Assembly (NCBI RefSeq): GCF_905220565.1
Contig: NC_059401.1
Coordinates: 12,582,766 to 12,646,765 of the forward strand
DNA length: 64,000 bases
Origin: Melitaea cinxia
Taxonomy: Eukaryota > Arthropoda > Insecta > Lepidoptera > Nymphalidae
Direction: 5' to 3'
Shown: positions 45,963 to 59,000 of the stretch, piece after piece
How the letters are laid out: every line of letters begins with the position of its first letter
Numbering within the stretch: position 1 is the first letter of the stretch
Notes under the pieces: model-generated
What the model saw: the letters and a program-made list of their open reading frames with translations, nothing else
Told to the model about the DNA's origin: nothing
Database searches by the model: none
Translations under genes and position numbers: made by a program

Positions 45963-46394
45963 GTTATCGCTATCAAGCGCGATCTTATATATAGGTCTTG
46001 CACTGGATGCCTAATTTTAAATTTCAATGGTGAAAGATTAAGACTGATTGAGTACGGTACTGTCATAACTTTTCGTTCGTATCAACGCCGCTGTACGTCA
46101 CTGCCTTCGATGGGTGCGGTCCAATAAGATAAGCTTCTTGGTGCGGTCACCAGCGTGACCAGATTTAGTAGATTTCTACTTTTTTGGTAGAAGGTTTCAA
46201 AAATTACTACTATAATATATACTTATAGGTAGCATTTGCTCAAAAAAGAATGCTTTCATGCTAAATAATGAACGTGTCTGTGTGCTCCTTCGCACATTGA
46301 TTGGGAGTTTTTGTACATAGCATGGCAAATTGGCAATTTTAAATAAAGTGTGAGGGGGATAGAAAACATAATTGGGGTGAATGAACTTGTCTTC

Positions 46395-46790
46395 ACTAAT
46401 TTTTTTTTTATTATGTTATGGGCTTACTCTTGACCTCAGTCTAGCTCTAGAGCACAGACGAGGTCGAAGATGGAGTGAGTTCGCCCAGAAGAAGCCTGTT
46501 CAATCGCGCTTTAAGCATGTTCGGGTTGTATGAACTCGGAAACACAGACGCCGGCAGGGAATTCCATTCCTTGGCTGTGCGCATTAAAAAAGATGATTCG
46601 AAGCGCTTTGTACGTATGAAAGGTATTTCAATCAGGTAGGGATGTAAGCCCGCGGTACGTCTGAAAGTCCGATGGAAGAAAGGAGATGGGGGTATGAGCT
46701 CGTGCAGCTCCAGGGCACACTCCCCAAAGTACAACCTGTAAAAACCTGTAAAATGTTTTAGATGCACACTCCACTGTTTTATATAAGCTT
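46395..46790 (-). mobile_element. LINE reverse-transcriptase C-terminal fragment
   Basis: The minus strand reads FTGFYRLYFGECALELHELI, PFFHRTFRRTAGLHPYLIEI and FLMRTAKEWNSLPASVFPSS, then FKARLNRLLLG-like text and a stop. This is the cysteine-poor C-terminal module typical of Lepidoptera non-LTR elements. 5' truncated. Confidence 0.78.
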
Positions 46791-46876
46791 CTTGACATTC
46801 GATGATACGCTCACGATAAAAAGGAACGGTTCTGTGATCGCTGTAATCGATTTCATCGCATTTCGGAACGTAGGGT

Positions 46877-46933
46877 AATTGACATCAACTGTACAGTGGT
46901 CGCAGTGCATATCGGAATATACCCATAATATTG
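46877..46933 (+). promoter_or_regulatory. Block shared with the ribonucleotide reductase upstream region
   Basis: AATTGACATCAACTGTACAG, GTCGCAGTGCATATCGGAAT and ATACCCATAAT, matching 33148-33205 in order and spacing. It ends 144 bases before the CCT4 start codon. Confidence 0.45.
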
Positions 46934-47076
46934 ACGTCAGTTGTCAAATGTAAAAGTCACGCAAGTCGCTGTCAAAGTAGTTTAAAGTTTTTATGTAGAT
47001 CAAAAATTCTTGACAATAAAAATCCTAATTAATCTAAATATTAATATAATATTTCTAGAAATTTTATCACCTAAAA

Positions 47077-50000
47077 ATGGCTCCTAAAGCTGGTGGTGAT
47101 GCAGGAAAAGTTAATTCAGCCGTGTACAAAGATAAAAGCAAGCCTGCCGATATTCGTTTGAGCAACATCAATGCCGCAAAAGGTTCCTATATAATTTCAG
47201 AATTTTCTTTAATAATTCTTTGTGTTACGTCTTAAACGTTCTATTATATTAATTTATGTGTGAGGATATAGAAGTAATGTAATATCAGTCATCAAAAGTT
47301 ATACAAACTATTTAAAACAACAATATTCATCTAGAAGTTTACACCTGGTTCAATTTTATTCATATTTTCTTATTAAACTTATTTTAAAATGGGTGGTTTG
47401 TCTAGTAAAAAATAGGGGTAACGTAAAAATGAAGACGGTATAATAATTTTTTGTTTGGTTATTACTTTATGTGCAATTGTTATAAAAAAATTGATATGCT
47501 TTGCAGCTGTGTCAGATGCTATCAGAACCAGCTTGGGTCCTCGGGGTATGGACAAAATGGTAATATATTGCGTTTTTTTACAAAAGAAAATATGATCGTT
47601 TTAATTCTTTAATGACAACAATATATTATTTTGGTTTATTACAGATTCAAGCCGCTAATGGTGAAGTGACCATCACAAATGATGGAGCTACTATTTTGAA
47701 GCAAATGAGCGTGGTACATCCAGCAGCTAAAATGGTAAATATTTGCTCTTATGTGTATACTACTTCTGTAATGTGTAATTTAATAGTTTAAGATAGCATG
47801 AACTTAAGACCTTACATAAAAGAATATTTTATTTATTTATTTATTTATTTAATTTTGAGGAGGAACAACAGCTAAAATACTTTCACAAATACAAAATTTA
47901 CATTGAGACATAAAGCCAATAATAGTTCCCCACATATAGAAACAGAAACTACCACAGAAATACATCACTAACCACATATCACATTTTATCTCTAAGACAT
48001 ATCAATGTATCTTTAATAGTGTTGTTATCACAATACCAACAAAACTAAAGAGAGTTAAAGAATGAGTCGCTAATCAACTTTCTAACAGATGCACAGCTAG
48101 TGTCAAAGAGGTCTATATCAAATTTATTCGCAAACATATTGAATTTATTACCTGCTCGCCAGAGAAAAGTATTTTGTTTATAGTTTGAGGAGACGGAGGG
48201 TAGGTAAATTAAAGGATTTTTTCGCAATGTTTTTGATGGAATATTAAATGTAATTTGTGACAAAAGTTCAGGACAGTCTATTCGATTTGAAGTAATATGA
48301 AACAGATAAGTTAAGTCAGCGATTTCTCTTCTTAGTTCAAGAGGAAGAATATGGTATTTTTTACATAGGTTTACATAGTTACGAGAATCATACGGTTGAT
48401 TTGATTTAAAACAAATGTACTTTAGGAATTTCTTTTGAATATTTTCGAGGCGTGCAATATAAGTCCCATACCTAGGATTCCAAATTTGCGAGGCGTACTC
48501 CAAGTGACTACGTACAAGTGAACAATATAATATTTTTAATGTTTTGATTCTAATAAAGTCCACCGAAGTACGCATCACAAAGCCCAAAGCTTTAGTGGCT
48601 TTACTAACTACACTATCAATGTGGGCATTGAAGAGGAGTTTGGTGTCATGTATTACACCCAGATCTCTAATTGTAGAACTCCTAGGGAGCTCTTCACCTT
48701 TTAAAATGTAATTATGTGATATAATGTTACGCTTTCTTGTAAACGTGACGACGCTACACTTAGCTGCGTTAAGGTCCAAAAAATTAGTATTACAATAGTG
48801 TTCTAACCTATATAGGTCAGCTTGAAGCTTATCAGCATCCGCACTATTTCCTATTTTCGCAAAAATCTTCATGTCATCAGCAAAACAAAGTATATGGGAC
48901 GAATGAAGACATGAACTAACGTCGTTTACACTGATCACAAACAGAAGCGGACCTAACAACGATCCCTGAGGGACTCCACTAGGAATGGTTACCCAACTAG
49001 ATATGTAATTGTTAATGACTACTGCCTGAGAACGGTTATCAATATAGGAAGAGAACCACCTTAATAGATCACCCCTAATGCCTACTTGACTTAACTTTTT
49101 TAAAAGGGTTCCGTACTGGATACGATCAAACGCTTTGCTGTAGTCAGTGTAAACTACGTCAACCTGGACACCATCCTCCATAGCATCCTCATATTAAATT
49201 CATGTATAAAATGTATTAGTTAGTGTCTACTTGCTTAGTAATCAGTATGTGCCAGATAAAATATTCAGTAAACAATTTCAAATTAGTAATTATTCAGAAA
49301 GGTAAACTTTTCAGTAAAATGTTTATTTTTTCTTTTTTTTTGTAATAATAACCCTTTATTGTACATCAAGATAACCTGCATTAGAAGAAAAACATTTAAA
49401 ATTACATTCTTATCACTTTTAAAGTATTATTGTAATTCAATTTACAAATGTATAATTCAGTTCATTATAATTTCAGTTAGTTGAATTATCGAGGGCTCAG
49501 GACATAGAAGCTGGTGATGGCACAACGTCGGTTGTTGTAATTGCGGGAGCATTACTTGACGCTGCTGAAAAACTATTACAAAAAGGCATCCATCCCACAG
49601 TCATATCTGATGGCTTTCAGAAGGCTCTCCAAATGGCTTTACAGGTTGAGTACAATTTATTTTGATTAACACCTATATTTTTAGTGAAAAAGTAGATAAG
49701 TCAGTGAGTGAGTCAGTTTCTTTGCTGATTATAGGCATCTTTTTGAATTAGTACTGCAAATTTATTGATGAAAAGTAAAGTTGCTCTACCACTGATAATA
49801 TTATTGTTGAATAAATTGATTTTGGGTGTATGTATTTAAGTCTAAGTAACTAGACAATATCTATAATATAAAAATGAGTCGCTGAATGTGTTGCTAAGCG
49901 CAAAACTCGAGAACGGTTGGACCGATTTCGCTAATTCTTTTTTTAAAATATTCCTTGAAGTACGAGGATGGTTCTTACGGAGAGAAAAATTCTAAAAAAA

Positions 50001-53000
50001 AAAATTTAAATTTCCTGAAAAAGTCTAAAAACAACACTTTTCTATACTCCCATATAAAAGATTTGTGATAATACTTAAAAGTCAATTTGAACTTTAATAC
50101 CATACGATAAAGTTTGTGTTAGGCGATACGAAGTTCGCCGGGTCAGCTAGTATAATATAAAAAATAAAAATAAAACTAAAAATATGTAAGGTTTACAGTA
50201 AAAGTGTGCTTATATAATATGAAGTACACATTTAACTGAAATGTTTTCAATTAAAAGGTAGTGGAAGGATTATCAACACCAGTTGATTTGTCAAATGAAG
50301 ATGTACTGTTAAAGGCAGCGGCGACATCTTTAAATTCTAAAGTCGTGTCACAACACTCTACTATTTTAGCTCCAATTGCAGTACAGGCAATTCGTGCAGG
50401 TAATATATTTATAATTATGTAAATTATGTACTGTATATTTTCATATTGTTTTAAAAATTTCATAGTTCAGTTTTATAATTAAATAATTAGTAAAATTGTT
50501 TTTTCTCTTTTACAAAATTTAATGATTGAATTTTTAAATATGAATAAACAATGCGCAAAGTTAATGGCTCCTTTCTGGGTTATATGGTATTCGCATGTAT
50601 AATAAAATCTCACAAACAATTTTGGAATTGTATCAACATAAAGCGTATTATTCAGTGTAGGATTACATAGTTGATAGAGATGTGTGGACTTAGTGATGAT
50701 GTATTTCATGAAAGATATTACTAATTTAAAAAAAATGGCTCAGTATAGATTATTAAATTGTCAGTCTTAAAAAACAAGAATGTATCGATCTTCTATTGTC
50801 TTAAAAGATTTATCCATATTAATTACATCTTTAAATATTAACAACAACTTGTAACTTCAATAGTAGCTCTTTTTGATTTAGTAAATTAATTAAAATTATT
50901 TTTGTTTTAGTAATGGAGCCAATTCCCAATGGAATCGGTGCACGTGTTGATCTACGTGATGTAAAGGTGATTGAGCGTATTGGAGGGACCGTTGAGGATA
51001 CAGAGCTTATCCAAGGTTTGGTAATACCACACCGTGCTTCCAATGTCAACGGACCACACCGCATTGAGAAGGCTAAAGTTGGTCTTATACAATTTTGTAT
51101 CTCACCACCTAAAACTGATGTAAGTAAACTTTGAATAAATTATTAAGTGTGTATAGTGAATATACTATTTTATCAAACATTTCCAAATTAATTGTACATT
51201 TGTCATTGCATGGAAAATGTAGCAATGTATGCATATGTGAATATATTTTAAGTTTTAATTTTGTTCAATATCAGTATCTCAATAGATGGAGATTGAAATA
51301 AACCTTGAAAAATATGAATATCTGTGTTTTCTGTAGCTCAAAAAGTAAGTCATACATAGTGGTTTCCAAAGTATAGTGTACTGATTTTGACATATTGTCC
51401 TAAATTTCAGGTCTCTCTCAATATTTATAGTTATGGAATAAGTAATATACTCTCACAGTTGGGGAATTATACTGTTTGAATTTTGTATTTTAATTTCTTT
51501 TTTTTTGTTGTTAACAGATGGACCACAATGTCATTGTGTCGGACTATGCTGCTATGGACCGTGTTCTAAAGGAGGAACGTCAGTACATTTTAAACATTGT
51601 AAAACAGATAAAAAAAGCTGGCTGCAATGTGCTGTTGGTTCAGAAATCTATTTTAAGGTATATTTGTACATTGATATATTATTTTTTTTTTTGTACTAAA
51701 TCTGTAATTAAAGGCTTGTAAGTCCTTGTAAATTATATATTAATAAACAATATTTAAAAATCCAGAGAATTAATATCTGTAACTATTTTCACAAATATTT
51801 ACAACTTGGTATATTCTGGATCAACAAAAGCTCATGTGTTTAGAAATTCCAATGAATTGCAGATATAGCATACAGTATAAACATTTCAATGTAAATTTGT
51901 AATATATTACAGGGATGCTCTCAGTGACTTGGCTATCCATTTCTTAGACAAAATCAAGACAATGGTTATTAAGGACATAGAACGTGAAGACATTGAATTT
52001 GTATGCAAAACTCTCGGTTGCCGTCCAATAGCATCTCTCGACCATTTCACAGCTGAGAATCTTGTTAATGTAGATCTTGTAGAGGAAGTCAATGAGCCTT
52101 CAGGAAAATATATTAAGGTAAAAACTAAAAAGAAAAAAAAAAACATTTTCAGTCTTAACATATTTGCTACCATACTACAGATGTGTTAAACTTCGCTTCT
52201 ACTTTTTCGTTTAAGAGCCATTTCACAATTTTACGCTCTGCAAGTTTAGGTAAATTTGGTCGCATCGCGCGAATCGTACGAGCCGCGCGATCTTTGTGCT
52301 AGTACGTATAGTGTGACAACTAAAAGACCATCGTGATCATTTTCTGATGTATAATAAAAATTATAACTATGGTATAAAATGTTTTTTACATAATTAATTT
52401 GTTAAAAATTTCAAGTATGTTATATAACAACAGTCAATAAAGTTAAAATAAAATTTAAAAAATCAATTTTATGAAACAATTTTTTTAAATTGATTTAGTT
52501 TTTTCAGTTTACGAATGAATCTAATATTTACGATATGAATAAAAAAGCATTTAATGACATCGACACCGACAAACATATTAATTAACAAATAACAAGACAA
52601 ACAGATTGAAATGCCTATTTGTATTGATAGTGTGAGAAAAGAAAATTAAATTATACATTTGTTTACAGAAATTATCATTATATTATTTTACAGTCATTTT
52701 CGTAATATGTTTATTTTATTTATATTTTATTATGAAAGTATCAAATGCGTTTTATCCGCTATAACAACAGGCGCTTGGCGCGTGTGAGCGAAAGAGATGG
52801 TTGCGCAGAATTTGGCGTGGACCTTACCTCTAAGAGCGCTAGCGCTCGACTGATTTACCGGGCTTGATGCGTGGCAATATATACTATCTTTTTATTATTT
52901 AATATAAAATGTATTAAAAATAATTACATCTTTTAATTTTTTTTTTTTTTTTTTTGTATTCCTTAATGATGTAAGTTTACTTTGATGAAGATAGTTCGTT

Positions 53001-56000
53001 AAAATTTCTTAGTTTTCTAAGAGAAATATCGCTTTTAAAATTGTACTTATTTGGAAAATATTCGTAACTTTAAATTTTTTTTATCGTTTAATAGAGATAC
53101 AAATGAAATAAAAATCTATGATAGTGGACAACAAAATTATATTCCACATATTATGATATTTTTTTAAAATGGTTTCAACGTAGAGGTTATTGAAAAGTAG
53201 GACTTCAAAGTATACATTGCGACCGTTTACCCAGGGAGGAGGCTGATGAAAAGGTTAATAATTTTATACACATAATATAAATCAAAATTCTGATCTGACT
53301 ATGGACTACAACAAAGGTTGCTCTATTATATGTCAAGAATATAAATTACATTATTGCATCCAACACTGAGATTAACGACGTCAAAATATTACAATTTCGC
53401 GGATTGTTACCGATTTTTGTGAAATGGCTCTTAATATTTATAGTGTGCTTATAATTTTTCAATGTAAATTTAGAAAAAGACAGTGATTTCTTCAATTAAT
53501 CACACTTTTGATACCAAAAAAAAAAAAAAACTAAAACTTTAACTGATCAATGTTTGTATTTTGCAATGCCATATAAATAATAATATTTGTGAATTATCGA
53601 TTACAATTTTTTAATCGATTTTAATTATATATAAATATGCCTAATTGTATTCAATCAGTAGTTGGTATAATTTAGTTTTGTAATTTTGTATAATTTAATT
53701 TGTTATCTTTTAATTGTTTATTATTTAATTGATAATTGTATTAAATTTTCCCATTTGTTTTTGTTTGTCTTAATTGTTTATTTTAGTGTTGCTTGAATTA
53801 TTTATATTTTATATTTCTGTATGTGATTTATCGATTATTTCTTGTTAATGTGTTCTTTTTGCTCATTTATGAATTATTTACTGTTGGAAACTTTGCTGGT
53901 TTGCGTATTGGCTGTATGAATTTATTAATTTACTGTATTATTGTACTGTATGTTTCCTAAATAAAAAAAAATAAAAATAAAATAAAAATATCACTGATAT
54001 ATCCAATTTAGTAGTCTGTTCCATTGATTCAAGAAACTGTACAGCATAGTTTTACATTAGGTTGTTTAGAACATTAGATACATGAGGGGTTTAGTATCAA
54101 AAACTGCAAAGTCCATTTTTTTAGAGTAGCCACATTTTTATACATATACTAACTTCAGATCTTTTCCTACTAATTCGTTCTTACCGATCAAAGCAACATC
54201 AGCTTTATCCAATAGAAATTAGAGGTCAAAGAATGAAGAATGCAACAAAAACAGCAATGTCCTAATGCGGTTAAATCAAAAACAGCATTGTCCATTCGGC
54301 CAATGAGAGGCCGGCGTGTTATGCCTAAACAGTATGGCGGGTGCAAACGCAGAGAGTAATACGGTGTGACTTTTGTACCCAATAAAACAACTTTTAGAAA
54401 TAGTAAATAATTGTATTTTGTTGTTAGACTATTCAATTGTTAATTATGGATAACTCGCCAATAGTTGTCGATAATAACAAATCTAGAAAACGAATCAGAG
54501 ATCCCACAAAATGGAAAAGAAATTTGGAGAAATTGGAGCAGTTAGTTTAGTTTCATTTACTAATTTTGATCCTTTAACCCTGGGAAATATTATTATACCT
54601 AAAATTATTGTTTATATATATTTTATTTTTAAATAAATCTAGATATTTTATAATGTTTATGTGTATGTATGTAATTATATATAAGAAGTAGTACAGTGCT
54701 GCTTTGCAGCCGAATTGGGCTTGCACGACCGGGGTGGTACTTCTCGCTCACATAATACCGGCGTAAAGTGACAGCTATGCTTTCGCGTTTCGTACGGTTT
54801 GTGAGTTTCCGGTGACCTATTAGAAGATGAGGAGTGAAGGTAGGCAACGTATTTACATAACCTCTGGTTATGCAAATACGTTGCCTACCTCCCACATTGT
54901 CCTATTATGATAAGCTCATACCTCAAAATATAGATAGCGGAAGATGCGAACTACATGAAGAAGAAGAAGAAGACGAAGAAGCATCTTGTCAAGAAAATTT
55001 TGATCTACCTGATGTTCGAATTTGATTAAATAATCGCAATACAGTTATTCCCTTTCTAGATCGTTTATTACTTATTTCCAAAGAAAATCGCTTGACATTC
55101 TATTGTTTTTTTTTTTTATAAAATTTAAATTGATAAATTAGTAAAAGTTTTTGTTTAACAATAAATTACATCATACTTAATATTTTTATTTATATCAATT
55201 TGAACATGCCAATTGCCCCTTCATATTCATGTAATTTATAGATACTTATGTAATTTTTTAAAAAAATTCGTTAAGTATCAAACTATCTATAGAAGTTGCA
55301 CTATACTAAAATAGTATAATCAATATCAGCAATGTCCATCAAAGTTTAATTCAAAACCTGCATTGTCCTCAGATTAGTTTCAAAAAACGCAAAGTCCATT
55401 GGTTTTTAGTGTTTTATTTATATTTAGGACAATAAATACGTTGTTTTATAATAATTATGACTTGTATTGTTATTGTTTGGTTTATTATTTAATAAATTTG
55501 TAAAGTCTACTTTATGATGAAGGGAGCAAAACGTTTATTTCATTTTATTTAAAATCATCAACATTGGACTTAGCTGTTTTTGAAACTATACCCCTCACAT
55601 AATTATACATAATGGAACAAAATACTAATTTTTTTATGTAAAATAATTTTCAGATGACAGGCTGCCAGGGAGGTGGCCGCACAGTATCAGTTTTAGTACG
55701 TGGAACCAGCGGCGCCGTTGTAGCTGAAGCGGCCCGTTCTTTACACGACGCCTTATGTGCTGTGCGCTGCGTGGCGCGTCGCCCTGCACTCGTGCCTGGT
55801 GGAGGAGCCCCTGAGGCTGCGGCCGCTGCGGAACTTTCTAGAGCGGCTATTACTGCCCCAGGCGCTGACCACTACTGCTTCAGAGCGTATGCGGATGCTC
55901 TTGAAGTTGTACCGTCTACGCTCGCTGAGAATGCTGGTTAGATTTTATTACAATCATGATTCAGCTTATAATATCCATAGATCAAGTAAAAAAAGGTAGA

Positions 56001-59000
56001 TAACGCACCTAGAACAGAAAAGTGAAGCCACTTTTTTAAAGATGTGTGAGTGAGTGAAGTGTTGACACCTTTTAAAAAAAGTCCCTAAAATTTTTATTAA
56101 ACAATTAATTTAATATAGGTAAAATGGGTATGTGAAAATAAAAACCTGTTTATAGTTTTAAATAAATTTACTAAAAATAAAACAAAAACTCGGTAGAATA
56201 ATAAAAAAAATATATTCGTAAGATAATCGTATGAATGCACACTTCCTATCCCCTCTGTTTATCTCTTTTCAGTTTGCAGTCGGTTTTTTTTAAATATTTT
56301 TCTTAAACCTAGAATCCTTTATGTTGTATAAGTTTTTTAAATTTTTGTCGCTTAGAACTCAGAGTCATTGTCATTGTTTGCATTTTACTAATATGATGTA
56401 GTCTTATGTTCAAATATTTTTCAATCACTAATCGTATTAAATTGACTTTATGCGCATGGCCAACATAATCGTGGTCATTTTCGCAGTCTTACAGCCGCTA
56501 CCCATTCACCTCTTATTAAAATATTCGTTGGAAACCTAAAACCATGAAATTTGATAGTAAAATATGGGTACCTAGTTTACTCAAAAATTGTAAAAAGTTA
56601 AAACATAAAACAAACGAGTTAATAATTCATAAATATATTTTGATTTTTTATTTTTAATTTATGTAACATAAAATAACTTTTCTTTCGTCTACTTTTTACT
56701 TAATTATTTTTCTGATTGCGTACAATTTACTTACCCACATTTTGGGGTATTGAAAAAAAGAACTACTGGCAACACTCCCGTGGTACGTCATTTCGTGACA
56801 TTGAAATTATAAGTTCCGAATAACCTCAATATTATTTTGGAATAACAATAAATTTAAAGTTTTATATGTACTTACGTGTGAAACGATATTCCTTCAGATT
56901 TTTTGTTTACTTTGGTATTGTTTTTGCACCATTTAATCACACAAGACGGCATTTTATAAGCAAAGTTACTGTATGAAGCCTCGTGACATACTAACGAAAA
57001 TGAGCGTAGTTTGATGCATATGTGTGCGTGAGCATATAGTATAGTGTATTTACTTCAAGGAGCCGAGTTTTGTGGCTTCACTAACAACAAAGGCCGCGCA
57101 TTATCTACTTTTTTTTACTATATCTATGATAATATCCCACTGCTGGGCATAGGCCTCTTTCTCCATGTAGGAGAAGGATTGAAACTAAATCCACCATGCT
57201 GCTCTACTGCAGGTTGGCAGATATATTCTCTACTAGGAGTAACATTTGCTATTAGATATCTATGAACCAGTTGTTAAACTGTTGGGTCCGACTGCTTAAC
57301 ATGCTCTCCAAGGCTCAATGGGGAGACCTACACAAAGACAGACAACCAGACTGGAAAGAAATATTTGTACAAATATATCTATCCATCTCGAGTGAAATTG
57401 AACCCCATAACTGTCAGTGTGTGAGCAGCCACACAGTGCACACACCACTACATCAGTGATATTAGATTTTTAACTGACCTTAAAAAAAGGAGGAGGTTAC
57501 TCAATTCGACCGTATATATTTATATATATATATATATTTATATATATATGTACCATGATAAGGAAACCAGGATCTGATGAATGGATCCCAGAGAAATCAA
57601 GGGAAACTCTCGAAAATCCGCATAAATTTTTACTGGGTTTACCGATTTTAATGGTTTTTAATTTAATCTAAAGCCGATGTTTATTATCCTGTGGTCACAT
57701 ATAAATTTCATCAAGTTCTGATTACAACTTTTGGAGTATTCTTTCGTCTATCTACGTTGTATTACTTGTCAATATAATTGAAGTCGGTTTTTCTTCGTTT
57801 GCCTGCAAACACAATTATATGAGTACTTATAAATGTCAAATTTTTATTAGATTTTGAGATTCAGATGTTAAATGGTCAATTGCTGGGATTACACTGAGCG
57901 TTGACCTCCCACATGAAGGTTATACCAACGTACTCAAGTAATATCTTTATGCTTTAAAGAATTCTTTTTTTTAATTTGTTCCACCTATAATATTTAATAT
58001 ACCTATCCCTCTCAACTTCCGTTCGTCTCGCCCTATCACACTTTTCGTAACGCTCTCACGCATTCACCAGCTTACTGCCCAAGTTTTATCATTTCATCAT
58101 CATCATGATACTCATCAGCTTACTGCCCAAGTTTACGACGTTTGATTTCAAACAGTCCCCTTCACCCGTAACCAGGACTGAACCCGATCGAGACGGTGAC
58201 GGAGCTGCGCGCGGCGCACGCGCGTGCGCGCGGCTCGCAGAGCGGCGCCGGCGTGAACGTGCGGCGCGGCCGCGTCACCGACATGCGCGCCGAGCACGTG
58301 CTGCAGCCGCTGCACGTCACCGCCTCCGCGCTCGCGCTCGCCACCGAGACCGTGCGCGCCATACTCAAGATCGACGACATCGTGAGTTGCACCACACGCG
58401 TACACGACGCGTTATTAATCAGAGTGCCTAGTGCGAGTTTTATTCACAGAAACGTGAAGATTATTTTGCATGGGAATTTAAACACTGCAGCCTAGACGAT
58501 AAAGACTAGTATACGATACAATCGATACAGAGTCATCTAGCGGCAAACGCGAGAACTAGGTTGAAATGCCGAATTTCCTATACAGAATGAAGTTAAAATT
58601 TATGCTCGTTATTGCGAGACGGATTAAACAAAACTCGCACTAGGCACTCTGGCCTCCTTCCATTTAACTGCTTTTTAGTATCAGAATCGACCACGCTTTA
58701 ATACATTTAATACAAAATTTCATAAAAATCGGTCCAGCCATTTCGGAGGAGTATTGTAACTAACATTGTCACACGACAATTTTATATATAAGATTAATTA
58801 TTATTTATGAAATCACCGTCGTGTCAATGGCTGAGTCTCCTGAGTTTTACAGTTGTTTGTTATTTATTGCCGATTTTTCCATGCTTTCTCAACATTTTTT
58901 TCAAATTTGTCGATTATAAAGTTATGTAGTATGGATAGTTCAACTCAGTCTTGCGGATTATATAACGAATGTCCGTGACTAGCATTTTTGTTAACGATTG

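Larger units (their letters stand above)
54446..55024 (+). pseudogene. Transposase remnant: basic start and acidic end
   Basis: Start at 54446: MDNSPIVVDNNKSRKRIRDP and TKWKRNLEKLEQLV, a basic opening seen in insect transposon proteins. After a gap holding other repeat DNA, a frame near 54893-55024 reads LSYYDKLIPQNIDSGRCELH, then EEEEEDEEASCQENFDLPDV, RI and a stop. The catalytic middle is gone. I recognise the style but not the superfamily. Confidence 0.5.
54082..55598. mobile_element. Deleted TIR DNA transposon, CCT4 intron 8
   Basis: Inverted ends TGAGGGGTTTAGTATCAAAA and, reversed, TGAGGGGTATAGTTTCAAAA, each followed inward by ACTGCAAAGTCCA / ACAGCTAAGTCCA. The same word recurs inside as CAAAAACAGCATTGTCCATT (about 54278), CAAAACCTGCATTGTCC (55354) and CAAAAAACGCAAAGTCCATT (55381). 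The centre keeps two protein ends (next entry). Superfamily not assigned; the target duplication is unclear. Confidence 0.7.

Noticed and set aside
58105..58495. Arginine-rich and alternative frames over CCT4 exon 10
   Set aside because: Same cause: high GC leaves all frames open. Only the frame reading LNPIETVTELR joins exons 9 and 11.
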